A stretch of DNA of 49,295 bases from Alysiella crassa DSM 2578 (GTDB taxonomy: Bacteria > Pseudomonadota > Gammaproteobacteria > Burkholderiales > Neisseriaceae), in NCBI RefSeq assembly GCF_000745955.1, contig NZ_JQKH01000011.1, positions 1-49,295 on the forward strand, given 5' to 3'. Under the pieces are notes generated by a model that saw only the letters and a program-made list of their open reading frames with translations, did no database searches and was not told the origin of the DNA. Shown here piece after piece: positions 16,390 to 24,506 of the stretch (positions are counted from its first letter, which is position 1; each line of letters starts with the position of its first letter). The position numbers were made by a program, and so were the translations under genes.

Positions 16390-18177
16390 ATGAATGCGGT
16401 ATTGAATGAGCGGTTAAATGCCATTGCCGCGCAACTGGGCAAACTGCCACACGGTACAAAATCGGCTTTTATGCAAAAAGAAGCGGAAAAACTGAATATG
16501 AGTGTGGCAAAACTCTATAAAGAATTGGAGCGTGTGATGATGAAACCCGAACGCAAACGCCGCTCGGATGCTGGCAAAACGGCTTTGACTTTGTTGGACG
16601 CGCAAATGATTTCTGCGCTGATTTTGGAAACAATGCGGAAAAACGGCAAACGCCTGATGACGGTAGAGCGAGCCGTAGAATTGTTGATTGCCAACAAGGA
16701 AATTGACCCCACGCGCGTGGACAAGGAAACAGGCGAAGTGCATACGCTGTCCACCAGCACGATTATTCGGGCGTTGAAATTGTATAAATTGCACCCCGAC
16801 CAGCTTTTGCAGCCAGCCCCTGTTAATGCCATGCAATCGCTTTACCCCAATCATGTGTGGGAAATTGACGCGAGTTTGTGTGTGCTGTTTTACCTGCCCA
16901 AACATGGCAAAGACACGGGTTTATGCATGATGAATGCGGACGAGTTTTACAAAAACAAGCCAAAAAACATCGTCAAAATTGAACAAGATAGGGTTTGGCG
17001 GTATGTGATTAGCGACCATTGTTCAGGCTGCCTGTTTGTGTGGTATGTGTTTGGTGGCGAGAACAGCGAAAACCTGTGCGAAGCCTTTATCCAAGCCATG
17101 CAGCCCAAGTCGGACATTTTGAAAGACCCTTATCGTGGTGTTCCCACCGATGTGATGTTGGACGCTGGCTCGGCAAATACAGGGTACGGTTTTCAGAATT
17201 TGTGTAAGCAGTTGGGCGTGAATGTGCTGATTAACAAAGTGGGTAATCCGCGCAGTAAGGGGCAAGTGGAAAACGGCAACAATCTTGTTGAGTTGAATTT
17301 TGAAAGCAGCCTGAAACTGATACACATTGAAAACATTGAACAGTTGCAGGGTTTGGCAAACCGTTGGATGCGCTATTTTAACGGTCAAAAAATCCACAGC
17401 CGACACGGTAAAACGCGCTATCAGGCGTGGCAAAAAATCCAACCTGAACAGCTTATTTTACCGCCCCCTGCTGAATATTGCCGTGAATTGGTGTTGAGCA
17501 AACCCGAAACGCGCAAAGTAAAACCCGATTTGACGGTGGATTTTGAAGGGCGTGAATTTGATGTCAGCAAAGTGCCGTTTGTGATGGTGGGCGAAAAAAT
17601 CACGATTGCCAAAAACCCATGGCAACAGTATTCGGCGCAAGTGCAATGTTTTGATGAACACGGCAAAGAATATTGGCTGGTTGCCCCCGAAGTGGTACGC
17701 AATGAGTTTGGTTTTCGCGTGGACGCAGCGATTATTGGCGAGCAGTTTAAACAACACGCTGATACACCAGCGCAAACCCATGCCAAAGAGTTGGAAAAAC
17801 TCGCCATGCAAGCCGACACTTTGGAACAAGCCGCGCAAAACCGCAAAGCAAAAGCCTTACCATTTGGCGGACGGATTGACCCCTTTGCCCACCAAGAAAA
17901 AGTTTTGTTGGAAAGCAAAACGGCTTATATCCCCAAGCGTGGCTCGCAAATGGATTTCAACAAAATGGACATTAAGGCTGCCGTGTTGAATGCGGTTGAG
18001 TTACGCAAAATCATGAAACAGCGCATTGATGAAATGGGTTTAGATTGGGATTTGGCTTTGCAAAGATTGAAAGACGATTACCCCAACGGTGCGCCTGAAA
18101 GCGAGCTGGAAACCGTGTTTGAACGCATTACACGCCCGAAACTGAACCTTATTTCACGAACAGGAACGGACGGCTGA
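16390..18177 (+). CDS. Mu-type DDE transposase (A protein)
   Basis: A 595-residue transposase. The catalytic triad of the retroviral-integrase fold is readable: Asp160 (HVWEIDAS), Asp258 (VMLDAGSAN) and Glu294 (GQVENGNN). An N-terminal DNA-binding part and a C-terminal Mu-transposase-like domain flank it. It integrates phage DNA and replicates it by transposition, acting at the prophage ends with the ATPase encoded next. The start follows the previous stop by 5 bases. Confidence 0.95.
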   Translation: MNAVLNERLNAIAAQLGKLPHGTKSAFMQKEAEKLNMSVAKLYKELERVMMKPERKRRSDAGKTALTLLDAQMISALILETMRKNGKRLMTVERAVELLIANKEIDPTRVDKETGEVHTLSTSTIIRALKLYKLHPDQLLQPAPVNAMQSLYPNHVWEIDASLCVLFYLPKHGKDTGLCMMNADEFYKNKPKNIVKIEQDRVWRYVISDHCSGCLFVWYVFGGENSENLCEAFIQAMQPKSDILKDPYRGVPTDVMLDAGSANTGYGFQNLCKQLGVNVLINKVGNPRSKGQVENGNNLVELNFESSLKLIHIENIEQLQGLANRWMRYFNGQKIHSRHGKTRYQAWQKIQPEQLILPPPAEYCRELVLSKPETRKVKPDLTVDFEGREFDVSKVPFVMVGEKITIAKNPWQQYSAQVQCFDEHGKEYWLVAPEVVRNEFGFRVDAAIIGEQFKQHADTPAQTHAKELEKLAMQADTLEQAAQNRKAKALPFGGRIDPFAHQEKVLLESKTAYIPKRGSQMDFNKMDIKAAVLNAVELRKIMKQRIDEMGLDWDLALQRLKDDYPNGAPESELETVFERITRPKLNLISRTGTDG

Positions 18178-18179
18178 TT

Positions 18180-19301
18180 ATGTTGAAAACCGAATTTCAA
18201 AAATTGGGGAAATCGTTTGCGAAAGTGGCTGATGAGATTGGTTGCAGCAAACCGACTTTAATCAATATCGTCAATCACGGCACGTTTCCCAAGCGCAATG
18301 AAACCGCTTTGCGCGACCAAGTTTTAAACTATTTTAAACAACATGGCGTTGATGTTGCCGATAAACTCACGCCCAAAGTCAAAAAGGACAACGATATGTT
18401 ACTTCGCAAATCTGCCTTATCCCAAGCCACGCGCCAGCATTTTGGTTTAACACGCGACCCATTTCACGATGAAATCCGCCAAGCGCAAGATGTGTATCTC
18501 ACGCCCGATGTGCGTTATGTGCGCGAAGCCCTGTTTCAGACAGCCACGCAAGGCGGATTTGTGGCGGTGGTGGGCGAAAGTGGCGCAGGTAAATCCACCT
18601 TGCGCGAAGATTTACACGACCGCATTCATCGTGAAAATCGCCCGATTGTCGTGATTGAGCCGTATGTGTTGGCGATGGAAGACAACGACCAAAAGGGCAA
18701 AACGCTGAAAGCCGTCCACATTGCAGAGGCGATTTTGGCGGCGGTTGTGCCTGATGTGTCGCCCAAGCGCAGCCCTGAAAGTCGTTTCCGCCAAGTCCAC
18801 CAAGCCCTGATTGAAAGCGCGAAGGCTGGCAACAAACACATTTTGTTGATTGAAGAAGCGCACAGTTTGCCGATTCCGACTTTGAAACATTTGAAACGCT
18901 TTTTTGAATTGAAACAGGGTTTTGAGCGTTTGATTGGCATTGCTTTGATTGGGCAGACCGAGTTGGCGCAAAAATTATCCGAGAATAATCCATCGGTGCG
19001 TGAAGTGGTGCAGCGTTGCGAAGTGGTAACTTTGTTGCCGCTCACGGACGGCAAATTGCAAGGCTATCTGAAACACAAATTTGAGCGCGTGGGCGTGAAA
19101 CTGGAAGATGTGTTGGACGAGAGCGCGATTGACGCGATTGCTGAACGCCTGACGTTTACCCACCGCAATGGCAAAAATCAGTTGCAGCAGAACAGTTTGC
19201 TGTATCCGCTTGCTGTGAATAATTTGGTAAGCGCGGCAATGAATGAAGCGGCTGGTTTGGGTTTTGAGCGTGTGGACGCGGACATTGTGAAAGGGATTTA
19301 A
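18180..19301 (+). CDS. Transposition target-selection ATPase (B protein)
   Basis: A 373-residue AAA+ ATPase. Residues ~1-45 hold a helix-turn-helix (FAKVADEIGCSKPTLINIV). Walker A is VGESGAGKST (131-140) and Walker B ILLIEEAH (221-228). It is larger than MuB and closer to the ExeA/TniB-type B proteins of B3-like phages. It would deliver target DNA to the transposase and give target immunity. The start is 2 bases after the transposase stop. Confidence 0.92.
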   Translation: MLKTEFQKLGKSFAKVADEIGCSKPTLINIVNHGTFPKRNETALRDQVLNYFKQHGVDVADKLTPKVKKDNDMLLRKSALSQATRQHFGLTRDPFHDEIRQAQDVYLTPDVRYVREALFQTATQGGFVAVVGESGAGKSTLREDLHDRIHRENRPIVVIEPYVLAMEDNDQKGKTLKAVHIAEAILAAVVPDVSPKRSPESRFRQVHQALIESAKAGNKHILLIEEAHSLPIPTLKHLKRFFELKQGFERLIGIALIGQTELAQKLSENNPSVREVVQRCEVVTLLPLTDGKLQGYLKHKFERVGVKLEDVLDESAIDAIAERLTFTHRNGKNQLQQNSLLYPLAVNNLVSAAMNEAAGLGFERVDADIVKGI

Positions 19302-19304
19302 ATC

Positions 19305-19466
19305 ATGGAATTGCTGTATTACTTATCCGCCATGACGTTTTGGGAAACTGTGGAACTGTTGATTAAGGTGTGCGTGTTGGGTTTGGCTGTGCGTTTTGTG
19401 TTGAAAGTTTGCGTGTTGCAGCCTTTGTTGGAAACGTGGGCGAAACGTCATGGGTTGGGTGGTTAA
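19305..19466 (+). CDS. Small membrane protein, 53 aa
   Basis: A 53-residue frame starting 3 bases after the ATPase stop: MELLYYLSAMTFWETVELLI, with one or two hydrophobic stretches and a basic end (ETWAKRHGLGG). Tight packing with its neighbours and regular codon use support it. Function unknown. Confidence 0.6.
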   Translation: MELLYYLSAMTFWETVELLIKVCVLGLAVRFVLKVCVLQPLLETWAKRHGLGG

Positions 19467-19521
19467 AAAATTTTTGCCCATTTATTTAAATAACTATTTG
19501 ATTTTATGGTATTTAAACAAA

Positions 19522-19692
19522 ATGAAAACATACACACGCCAATGGCTCAATCAAAAAATCCGTGAATTGGAACGGCACATTGAACAAATGCCTACCGATG
19601 ATGAACGTGTTGATGATGAGCGCGAATACCTGCAACGTGAACGCGACAATTATCAAAAATGGTTGCGTGATTTGGGAGACGATACCCAATGA
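19522..19692 (+). CDS. Small charged early protein, 56 aa
   Basis: A helical, highly charged protein (MKTYTRQWLNQKIRELERHI...ERDNYQKWLRDLGDD). I start at 19522; a start at 19450 would add a hydrophobic leader overlapping the previous gene. No good ribosome site is seen for either. Its stop overlaps the next ATG. Function unknown. Confidence 0.55.
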   Translation: MKTYTRQWLNQKIRELERHIEQMPTDDERVDDEREYLQRERDNYQKWLRDLGDDTQ

Positions 19693-19859
19693 TAACAACC
19701 GAACAATGGCTTTTAAAAGAAATCCAGCTTTGGCAAAAACAACTGAATGAAGCCCAAGATGAGGCAACACGGTTTGCTGTCAAAGAAATACTGTGGCTGC
19801 GCCGTCATTGGTTGGCATTGGTTCAGGCAAATCAAGCCAAGAAAGGTACAAAATTATGA
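19689..19859 (+). CDS. Small helical early protein, 56 aa
   Basis: A 56-residue frame (MITTEQWLLKEIQLWQKQLN...) coupled at both ends: its ATG overlaps the previous stop and its stop overlaps the ATG of the zinc-finger gene (ATGA). It is predicted fully helical. Function unknown. Confidence 0.6.
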   Translation: MITTEQWLLKEIQLWQKQLNEAQDEATRFAVKEILWLRRHWLALVQANQAKKGTKL

Positions 19860-20326
19860 AAACCCGTTGCCCTTGTTGCGGTGCAGAAAATTCGCTTGAT
19901 GCCCTGCTCGCCCACGATGAAGCGCGTGTCGCGGTGTGGACTGTGGCGCAGGTGAGTGGTGAATTGGGGCGGTTGGCTGTGCAATATGTTGCGCTGTTTC
20001 GCCCCAGCAAAACGGCTTTGACGTTTGACCGCATGGCGAAATTGCTGAATGAAATTTTGCCCGATATTCAGCGCGGTGCAATTAACCGCGACCGCATTGA
20101 ATATCCAGCCCCAGCCGAAGCATGGATTTATGGCTTTCGGGAAATGTTGGCAAAACGCAATTCAGGCAGCCTGAAATTGCCGCTTAAATCACACGGTTAT
20201 TTGTATGAAGTGATGAGTTCGTGGCAGGGGCAAGGTTTACAAGTTTTGCCGCAAGATGATTTCAGGCAGCCTGAAACCAGCCAAACACTTAACGCTGCGA
20301 TGACTTTACAAGGATTACGCCGATGA
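19856..20326 (+). CDS. Zinc-finger phage protein, unknown
   Basis: A 156-residue protein beginning MKTRCPCCGAEN, a CxxC zinc knuckle with no obvious second pair. The middle is helical. Two DUS copies are translated in frame: SGSLK near residue 103 and FRQPE near 139. The start overlaps the previous stop. Likely an early accessory protein; no family recognised. Confidence 0.7.
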   Translation: MKTRCPCCGAENSLDALLAHDEARVAVWTVAQVSGELGRLAVQYVALFRPSKTALTFDRMAKLLNEILPDIQRGAINRDRIEYPAPAEAWIYGFREMLAKRNSGSLKLPLKSHGYLYEVMSSWQGQGLQVLPQDDFRQPETSQTLNAAMTLQGLRR

Positions 20327-20844
20327 ATACCCCACGCAAAATGCCCGATTGGGCTTACAACCAAATGATAGACGGTTTGCAAAAACTGTTGGTTTTGCGG
20401 CTGCAAGGCGCACCGCCAGCCGACACGATTACGGCGTTGGCAACGGTTTGGGAAGAAGCCTTAACCCCAATCACATGGGCATGGACGCAAGAGCAAGACG
20501 GAGCACGTTTACCAACTGCTTTTTCGCGCTTAATTCAAACTGCGGTGCGGTGGGTGTCGCCAGCGCAACTGATTGAACAAATCCCTAAACGCCCTGTACC
20601 CGTGATTTCGGGTTTATTGGAAAGCAAACGCGCCCCCTTAAATGAAACCGAAAAAGCGGAACACCAAAAGCGTATGCAGAAAATGTTTGCCGATTTAGCC
20701 AAAATCCGCGAAGAGCGCAGCCTGAAACCACCGCCACCTAAAACAGCAGATGATTTGTTGTATGAATGTTATCTCGTTTACGACCCGAAAACAGGGCAAA
20801 AACGCGACCAACCTTTACCCGATAAACGAAAGAAAAAATCATGA
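20323..20844 (+). CDS. Hypothetical early phage protein
   Basis: A 173-residue protein (MNTPRKMPDWAYNQMIDGLQ...) with a helical first half and a basic, proline-rich C-terminal part (RSLKPPPPKT...PDKRKKKS). It is overlapped by 4 bases at both ends by its neighbours. No family recognised. Confidence 0.7.
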   Translation: MNTPRKMPDWAYNQMIDGLQKLLVLRLQGAPPADTITALATVWEEALTPITWAWTQEQDGARLPTAFSRLIQTAVRWVSPAQLIEQIPKRPVPVISGLLESKRAPLNETEKAEHQKRMQKMFADLAKIREERSLKPPPPKTADDLLYECYLVYDPKTGQKRDQPLPDKRKKKS

Positions 20845-21449
20845 ATGAAATTGATTTGAGCCAATACCGCCAAGACGCTCGCGGTAACTTAATCCCGATT
20901 GCCAACATCAAAGAAGTGGATTTGTTGCGCGATGAGTTGGTTATGGAAATTGTGAACACGCTGAACCCTTTGTTTCAAGAAGTGCGAGAAGCCAAAGCCA
21001 ATGCGATTGCCGATGTTCGTGCTTTTGTGGATTTGTCTGCCGAAAAATACGGCGTGAAACCGAGCAAAAAAGGCAATGTAACGCTGTACAGCTTTGACGG
21101 CAAATGGCGCATTACCCTTGCAATGAACGATGTGATGACGTTTGACGAACGTTTACAAGCCGCCAAAGCATTGATTGATGAATGTTTGAACGAATGGACA
21201 GAAAACAGCCGTGATGAGTTGAAAATCATTGTAAACCAAGCGTTTGATGTGAACAAAGAAGGCAAAATCAGCGTAGTTAAAGTTCTGGGTTTACGCAAGC
21301 TGGAAATTCAAGACGAGAAATGGCAACGTGCTATGACCGCCTTAACCGACAGCGTTCACACCCAAGCGACACGCGAATACATTCGTTTGCACAAACGGCG
21401 CGATGAAACAGGCGAATATGTTTTGATGACGGCAGATTTGGGGAAATGA
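20841..21449 (+). CDS. DUF3164 phage protein
   Basis: A 202-residue protein resembling DUF3164 (YRQDARGNLIPIANIKEVD, KKGNVTLYSFDGKWRITLA, then a helical C-terminal half). It is found in the early regions of Mu-like phages; the biochemical role is not known. It is coupled to both neighbours by 4-base overlaps. Confidence 0.82.
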   Translation: MNEIDLSQYRQDARGNLIPIANIKEVDLLRDELVMEIVNTLNPLFQEVREAKANAIADVRAFVDLSAEKYGVKPSKKGNVTLYSFDGKWRITLAMNDVMTFDERLQAAKALIDECLNEWTENSRDELKIIVNQAFDVNKEGKISVVKVLGLRKLEIQDEKWQRAMTALTDSVHTQATREYIRLHKRRDETGEYVLMTADLGK

Positions 21450-21808
21450 AAATGGAAAACAATCGTTTAACTGACCGTGTAGCCAGTTTGGAGATGTTGT
21501 TACGCAGTCCCAGCATTCAGTCAAAAGTTTTGGTTGCGGTATCCGCCCAACAATGGCGTTTGATTAACAGCATTACCAACACCAACCACCCAAGCCACAC
21601 CCACAGAGCCAAGCAAACACAATACACCTTATTGCACATGGCAAAACGTGAAAGCGATGGCGAAGAAATGGCGGTTTACATTGATGAAAACAACCAAGTT
21701 TGGGTGCGCCCTATGTCAGAATTTCAAGAAAAATTTACGGAAAACCCAGTTGTGTTTGTGCCACCACCTGAATTTTCTGATGAAGACGATGACGATTGGG
21801 ATAAGTAA
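21446..21808 (+). CDS. DUF1653-like acidic phage protein
   Basis: A 120-residue protein. Residues ~52-105 (HRAKQTQYTLLHMAKRESDGEEMAVYIDENNQVWVRPMSEFQEKF in the sequence) resemble DUF1653; the family match is tentative. The C-terminus is very acidic (FSDEDDDDWDK). Likely early gene; role unknown. A 76-bp gap with an imperfect hairpin follows. Confidence 0.65.
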   Translation: MKMENNRLTDRVASLEMLLRSPSIQSKVLVAVSAQQWRLINSITNTNHPSHTHRAKQTQYTLLHMAKRESDGEEMAVYIDENNQVWVRPMSEFQEKFTENPVVFVPPPEFSDEDDDDWDK

Positions 21809-21884
21809 TTTGCAATAAACCGTAACGGCGGAGCGGTTTTCAAATCCGCCGACTTTTAAACATTTTTTAACGGAGTTTTAAACC

Positions 21885-22157
21885 ATGAATAAATCTGAAT
21901 TGATTGAAGCGATTGCCGAACGCGCTGCAACGAGCAAAAAGCAAGCAGAAAATATGCTGAACTCATTTTGCTATGCGGTTGCTGATGAATTGGAGCGCGG
22001 TGGCGAAGTGAACATCACGGGCTTTGGTAGCTTTACCGTTGCCCAACGCGCTGAACGCATTGGGCGCAATCCCAAGACTGGTGAGCCGATTGCCATTGCT
22101 GCCAGCAAAACCGTGAAATTCAAAGCTGGTAAAGCCTTGAAAGATGCAGTTGCTTAA
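21885..22157 (+). CDS. HU-family nucleoid protein, phage-encoded
   Basis: A 90-residue HU/IHF protein with all family landmarks: MNKSELIEAIAERAATSKKQ, GFGSFTVAQRAERIGRNPKTGEP and a C-terminal helix. Mu transposition needs host HU at the transpososome, so a phage copy may supply or replace it. The ribosome site GGAG is 9 bases upstream. Confidence 0.93.
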   Translation: MNKSELIEAIAERAATSKKQAENMLNSFCYAVADELERGGEVNITGFGSFTVAQRAERIGRNPKTGEPIAIAASKTVKFKAGKALKDAVA

Positions 22158-22238
22158 TTTTTAATCACTAACCAATGGGCGTTTTGGGTTTGCTGTTTTC
22201 AGGCAGTCTGAAACGCCCCAAATACAGGAAAAAGCATT

Positions 22239-22670
22239 ATGGCAAAAGAAACCAACGCCCAACGCAAAGCGCGTTTAATCCGCTTAATTCACATCGGCAA
22301 GAATGAAATCAAAATGCCTGAAAGCGAATATCGTACTTTGATTGCGAATGTGTCGCAAGGCAAAACCAGCAGCAAATTATTGAATATGGCACAACTGGAA
22401 ACCGTGTTGCGCCACATGAAAGCGCAAGGGTTTCAAGTCGCCGTAACCACGACAAATGGGCAGGTTTCGCAACAAGACCAATCTGCCCAGCAACGCAAAA
22501 TCCGCTCGCTTTGGCTTGAATTGCACGAAATGGGCGTTGTCCGCTCGCCAGCCGAAAGCGCGTTGAATGCGTATTGCGTGAAATACGGCGGTGAAAATTG
22601 GCAAAACGATGTGATAACAATGCGTGATTTGATTGAACGTTTGAAAAGATGGAAAGCGCGTTTTGAATGA
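22239..22670 (+). CDS. GemA-like regulatory protein (Mu gp16)
   Basis: A 143-residue protein of the phage GemA/DUF1018 family (RLIRLIHIGKNEIKMPESEY...GVVRSPAESALNAYC). In Mu, gp16 modulates host gene expression and DNA supercoiling. The position just before mor is as in Mu. A DUS-like copy and a hairpin lie in the 81-bp gap before it. Confidence 0.88.
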   Translation: MAKETNAQRKARLIRLIHIGKNEIKMPESEYRTLIANVSQGKTSSKLLNMAQLETVLRHMKAQGFQVAVTTTNGQVSQQDQSAQQRKIRSLWLELHEMGVVRSPAESALNAYCVKYGGENWQNDVITMRDLIERLKRWKARFE

Positions 22671-22780
22671 AAAAATACAGGCTGTCTGAAAGCTATTCAG
22701 GCAGCCTGATTTCATTTATAATATTGATTATATTATTTATTTTTGTAACAGCGTTTTACATTGTGAAAAAAGGACAGCTT

Positions 22781-23128
22781 ATGGCAGACAACCGCATACC
22801 CGAACTGGTTGCCGATTTGGAAGCGCAAACGGCGGCTTTTTTGCTTTCCGAATTGAATTTGGACAATCAGCAAGCACAAATCATCAGCAAAAAACTGTCG
22901 CGCCACATCACAAGCAACTGGGGCGGTCAGTTGATTTACATTCCGAAAAATCAGGGCGGCAAACTGGACGAGCGCGACCAGCAAATTTACGCCGAATTTA
23001 ATGGCAAAAATCATTTTGACTTGGCGAAAAAATACGATTTGGCTGTGCAGCAAATTTACAAAATCGTGAAAACAGTCGGTCAATATGAAATGGCGCAACG
23101 CCAACGAGGGCTGTTTGATGATGAATAA
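22781..23128 (+). CDS. Mor-family middle/late transcription activator
   Basis: A 115-residue Mor/C family activator. GGQLIYIPKN, the RDQQIYAEF stretch and the C-terminal helix-turn-helix (NHFDLAKKYDLAVQQIYKIV) are typical. I start at 22781, after AGGA. An upstream ATG at 22667 would add 38 residues made of DUS and an AT-rich promoter-like stretch. No second activator (C) is present, so Mor may switch on the late units directly through the shared promoter block. Confidence 0.9.
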   Translation: MADNRIPELVADLEAQTAAFLLSELNLDNQQAQIISKKLSRHITSNWGGQLIYIPKNQGGKLDERDQQIYAEFNGKNHFDLAKKYDLAVQQIYKIVKTVGQYEMAQRQRGLFDDE

Positions 23129-23150
23129 AATCCCCATCAAAAATAAAAAG

Positions 23151-23181
23151 GCGGTCAGGTTTGTTTCTGACCGCTTTTTTT
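23151..23181 (+). terminator. Terminator of the early operon
   Basis: GCGGTCAG and CTGACCGC pair around an 8-base loop, followed by seven T. It lies 23 bases after the mor stop and would end early transcription before the capsid unit. Confidence 0.9.
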
Positions 23182-23247
23182 GCGCGTTGAAAATGTGGGA
23201 TAGGGGTTTGCTTGGGTCAAGCCGAAAACGCGCTTAAAACGCAAAAT

Positions 23248-23277
23248 AAACGCCTTTTTTAAAATGGGCGTTTTTTT
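23248..23277 (+). terminator. Second terminator leading into late promoter B
   Basis: AAACGCC and GGGCGTTT pair around an AT loop, followed by a T run. The T run is shared with late promoter block B at 23272, as at blocks A and C. The 66 bases between the two terminators show no gene. Confidence 0.75.
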
Positions 23278-23318
23278 AATGCGTGTTAAAAGTTTTTCAG
23301 GCTGCCTGAAACCATAAT
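23272..23318 (+). promoter_or_regulatory. Late promoter block B (capsid unit)
   Basis: TTTTTTAATG, then CGTGTTAAAAG, with 27 bases from TTAAAA to the -10-like CATAAT at 23313-23318. A DUS fills the spacer. The predicted start near 23325 gives a 26-base leader to the protease ATG I chose. One of four blocks with the same geometry. Confidence 0.7.
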
Positions 23319-23350
23319 CCGCTTATCAAATGATTTTTGAAAGTATTGAA

Positions 23351-24484
23351 ATGCAATACGAAATCTTTCGGGCTGGTACACGCAAAGATGCGAACGGCAA
23401 CCTGATTACCATTACAGCGCAAGATTTGCACGATACCGCCCAATCCTACAACACCCAATTCCACGAAGCCCCACTTGTGATTGGACACCCCAAACACGAT
23501 GCCCCTGCATTTGGTTGGGTGGCGAAACTGAATGTGAACGGCGAAGTTTTGACCGCCGATTTTTCGCAGGTTGATGATGAATTGGCGGAACTTGTCCGCA
23601 AAGGGCATTACAAAAAAGTATCCGCCAGTTTTTATCCGCCGCAACACCCAAACAATCCCGTTCAAGGCAAATGGTATTTGCGCCACGTTGGCTTTTTGGG
23701 CGCGCACCCACCAGCCGTGAAAGGCTTGGCTGCCATCAACTTTGCCGATGATGAAGACGGTATTGTGTCGTTTAGCGAGAGTGAATGGCTGTTGGCGCGT
23801 GTGTTGCGCGGTTTGCGCGAGTGGATTATCGGCAAAGACGGCATTGAAACCGCCGACAAAATTATCCCCGATTGGCAAATTGATGATTTAAAGCGCGTGG
23901 CGGAGATGCCGTCTGAACCGTTACCCCAATTTGCCGAACCTGATTTATCAACCCCACCCAATAAGGAAAATGAAAACATGGCAACCGAACAAGAATTAGC
24001 CGCCGAAAAAGCGGCGCGTGAAAAAGCCGAGCAGGAAGCGGCAAATGCCAAAGCCGAACTTGCCAAATTGCAAGCCGAACAAGAACAGGCTTTGTGCGAT
24101 GCCGACCACAAAGCCAATGCGGATTTTGCCGAAAATTTGGTGCGTTCAGGTAGCCTGAAACCAGCCGACAAAGATTTGATTGTGCAAGTATTGGATTTTG
24201 CCGAACACCCCGAACACGTTACCGCCGATTTTGGCGAGGGCGACAACAAAAAATCGCTGTCTGCCGCGCTGAAAGATTTTCTGAAAAATGGTGCAACGAT
24301 TTTGCCAACAGGCGAAACGGCTACGGCAAATCGCGCTGGCGCAAAAACGGTTTCAGGCAGCCTGAACAAGTCTTTTGCTGAATTTGCCGAGCCGAATGCG
24401 TTAAGTCATCACGAACGCGCATTGGCTTTGGCTGCAAAAGAAAACATCAGCTACGAAGAGGCGGCTCGCCGCACGGTTCAATAA
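23351..24484 (+). CDS. Prohead protease with scaffold domain (Mu gpI type)
   Basis: A 377-residue protein. The N-terminal ~180 residues resemble the Mu gpI prohead protease (peptidase U35): YEIFRAGTRKDANGN, PLVIGHPKHDAPAFGWV, VSASFYPP, and HVGFLGAHPPAVKGL. The C-terminal half is an Ala/Glu coiled coil typical of scaffold. An internal in-frame start at 23978 should make scaffold alone. A start at 23330 is possible but would be almost leaderless from promoter B. DUS copies are translated as SGSLK at two places. Confidence 0.88.
   Translation: MQYEIFRAGTRKDANGNLITITAQDLHDTAQSYNTQFHEAPLVIGHPKHDAPAFGWVAKLNVNGEVLTADFSQVDDELAELVRKGHYKKVSASFYPPQHPNNPVQGKWYLRHVGFLGAHPPAVKGLAAINFADDEDGIVSFSESEWLLARVLRGLREWIIGKDGIETADKIIPDWQIDDLKRVAEMPSEPLPQFAEPDLSTPPNKENENMATEQELAAEKAAREKAEQEAANAKAELAKLQAEQEQALCDADHKANADFAENLVRSGSLKPADKDLIVQVLDFAEHPEHVTADFGEGDNKKSLSAALKDFLKNGATILPTGETATANRAGAKTVSGSLNKSFAEFAEPNALSHHERALALAAKENISYEEAARRTVQ
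23978..24484 (+). CDS. Internal-start scaffold protein (Mu gpZ type)
   Basis: In frame inside the protease gene, ATG at 23978 follows AAGGAAAA and begins MATEQELAAEKAAREKAEQE, a coiled coil of 168 residues in total. In Mu and lambda, scaffold made from an internal start of the protease gene builds the prohead and is then cleaved. The good ribosome site exactly before the scaffold part supports it. Confidence 0.7.
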   Translation: MATEQELAAEKAAREKAEQEAANAKAELAKLQAEQEQALCDADHKANADFAENLVRSGSLKPADKDLIVQVLDFAEHPEHVTADFGEGDNKKSLSAALKDFLKNGATILPTGETATANRAGAKTVSGSLNKSFAEFAEPNALSHHERALALAAKENISYEEAARRTVQ

Positions 24485-24506
24485 TTTTTTGATTAAAGGA
24501 AAAAAC

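Noticed and set aside
21853-21875. TTTAAAAG-type match on the minus strand before the HU gene as a fifth late promoter
   Set aside because: The T run and AATG spacing do not match and no -10 follows at 27 bases; it points away from any late unit.
22717-22722. TATAAT as a promoter for mor
   Set aside because: A consensus -10, but no acceptable -35 at 16-18 bases; left unlisted as a feature.
22667-22780. Longer Mor start with an N-terminal membrane helix
   Set aside because: The extra residues are read from a DUS and an AT-rich promoter-like stretch; the start at 22781 has a ribosome site and matches the family length.
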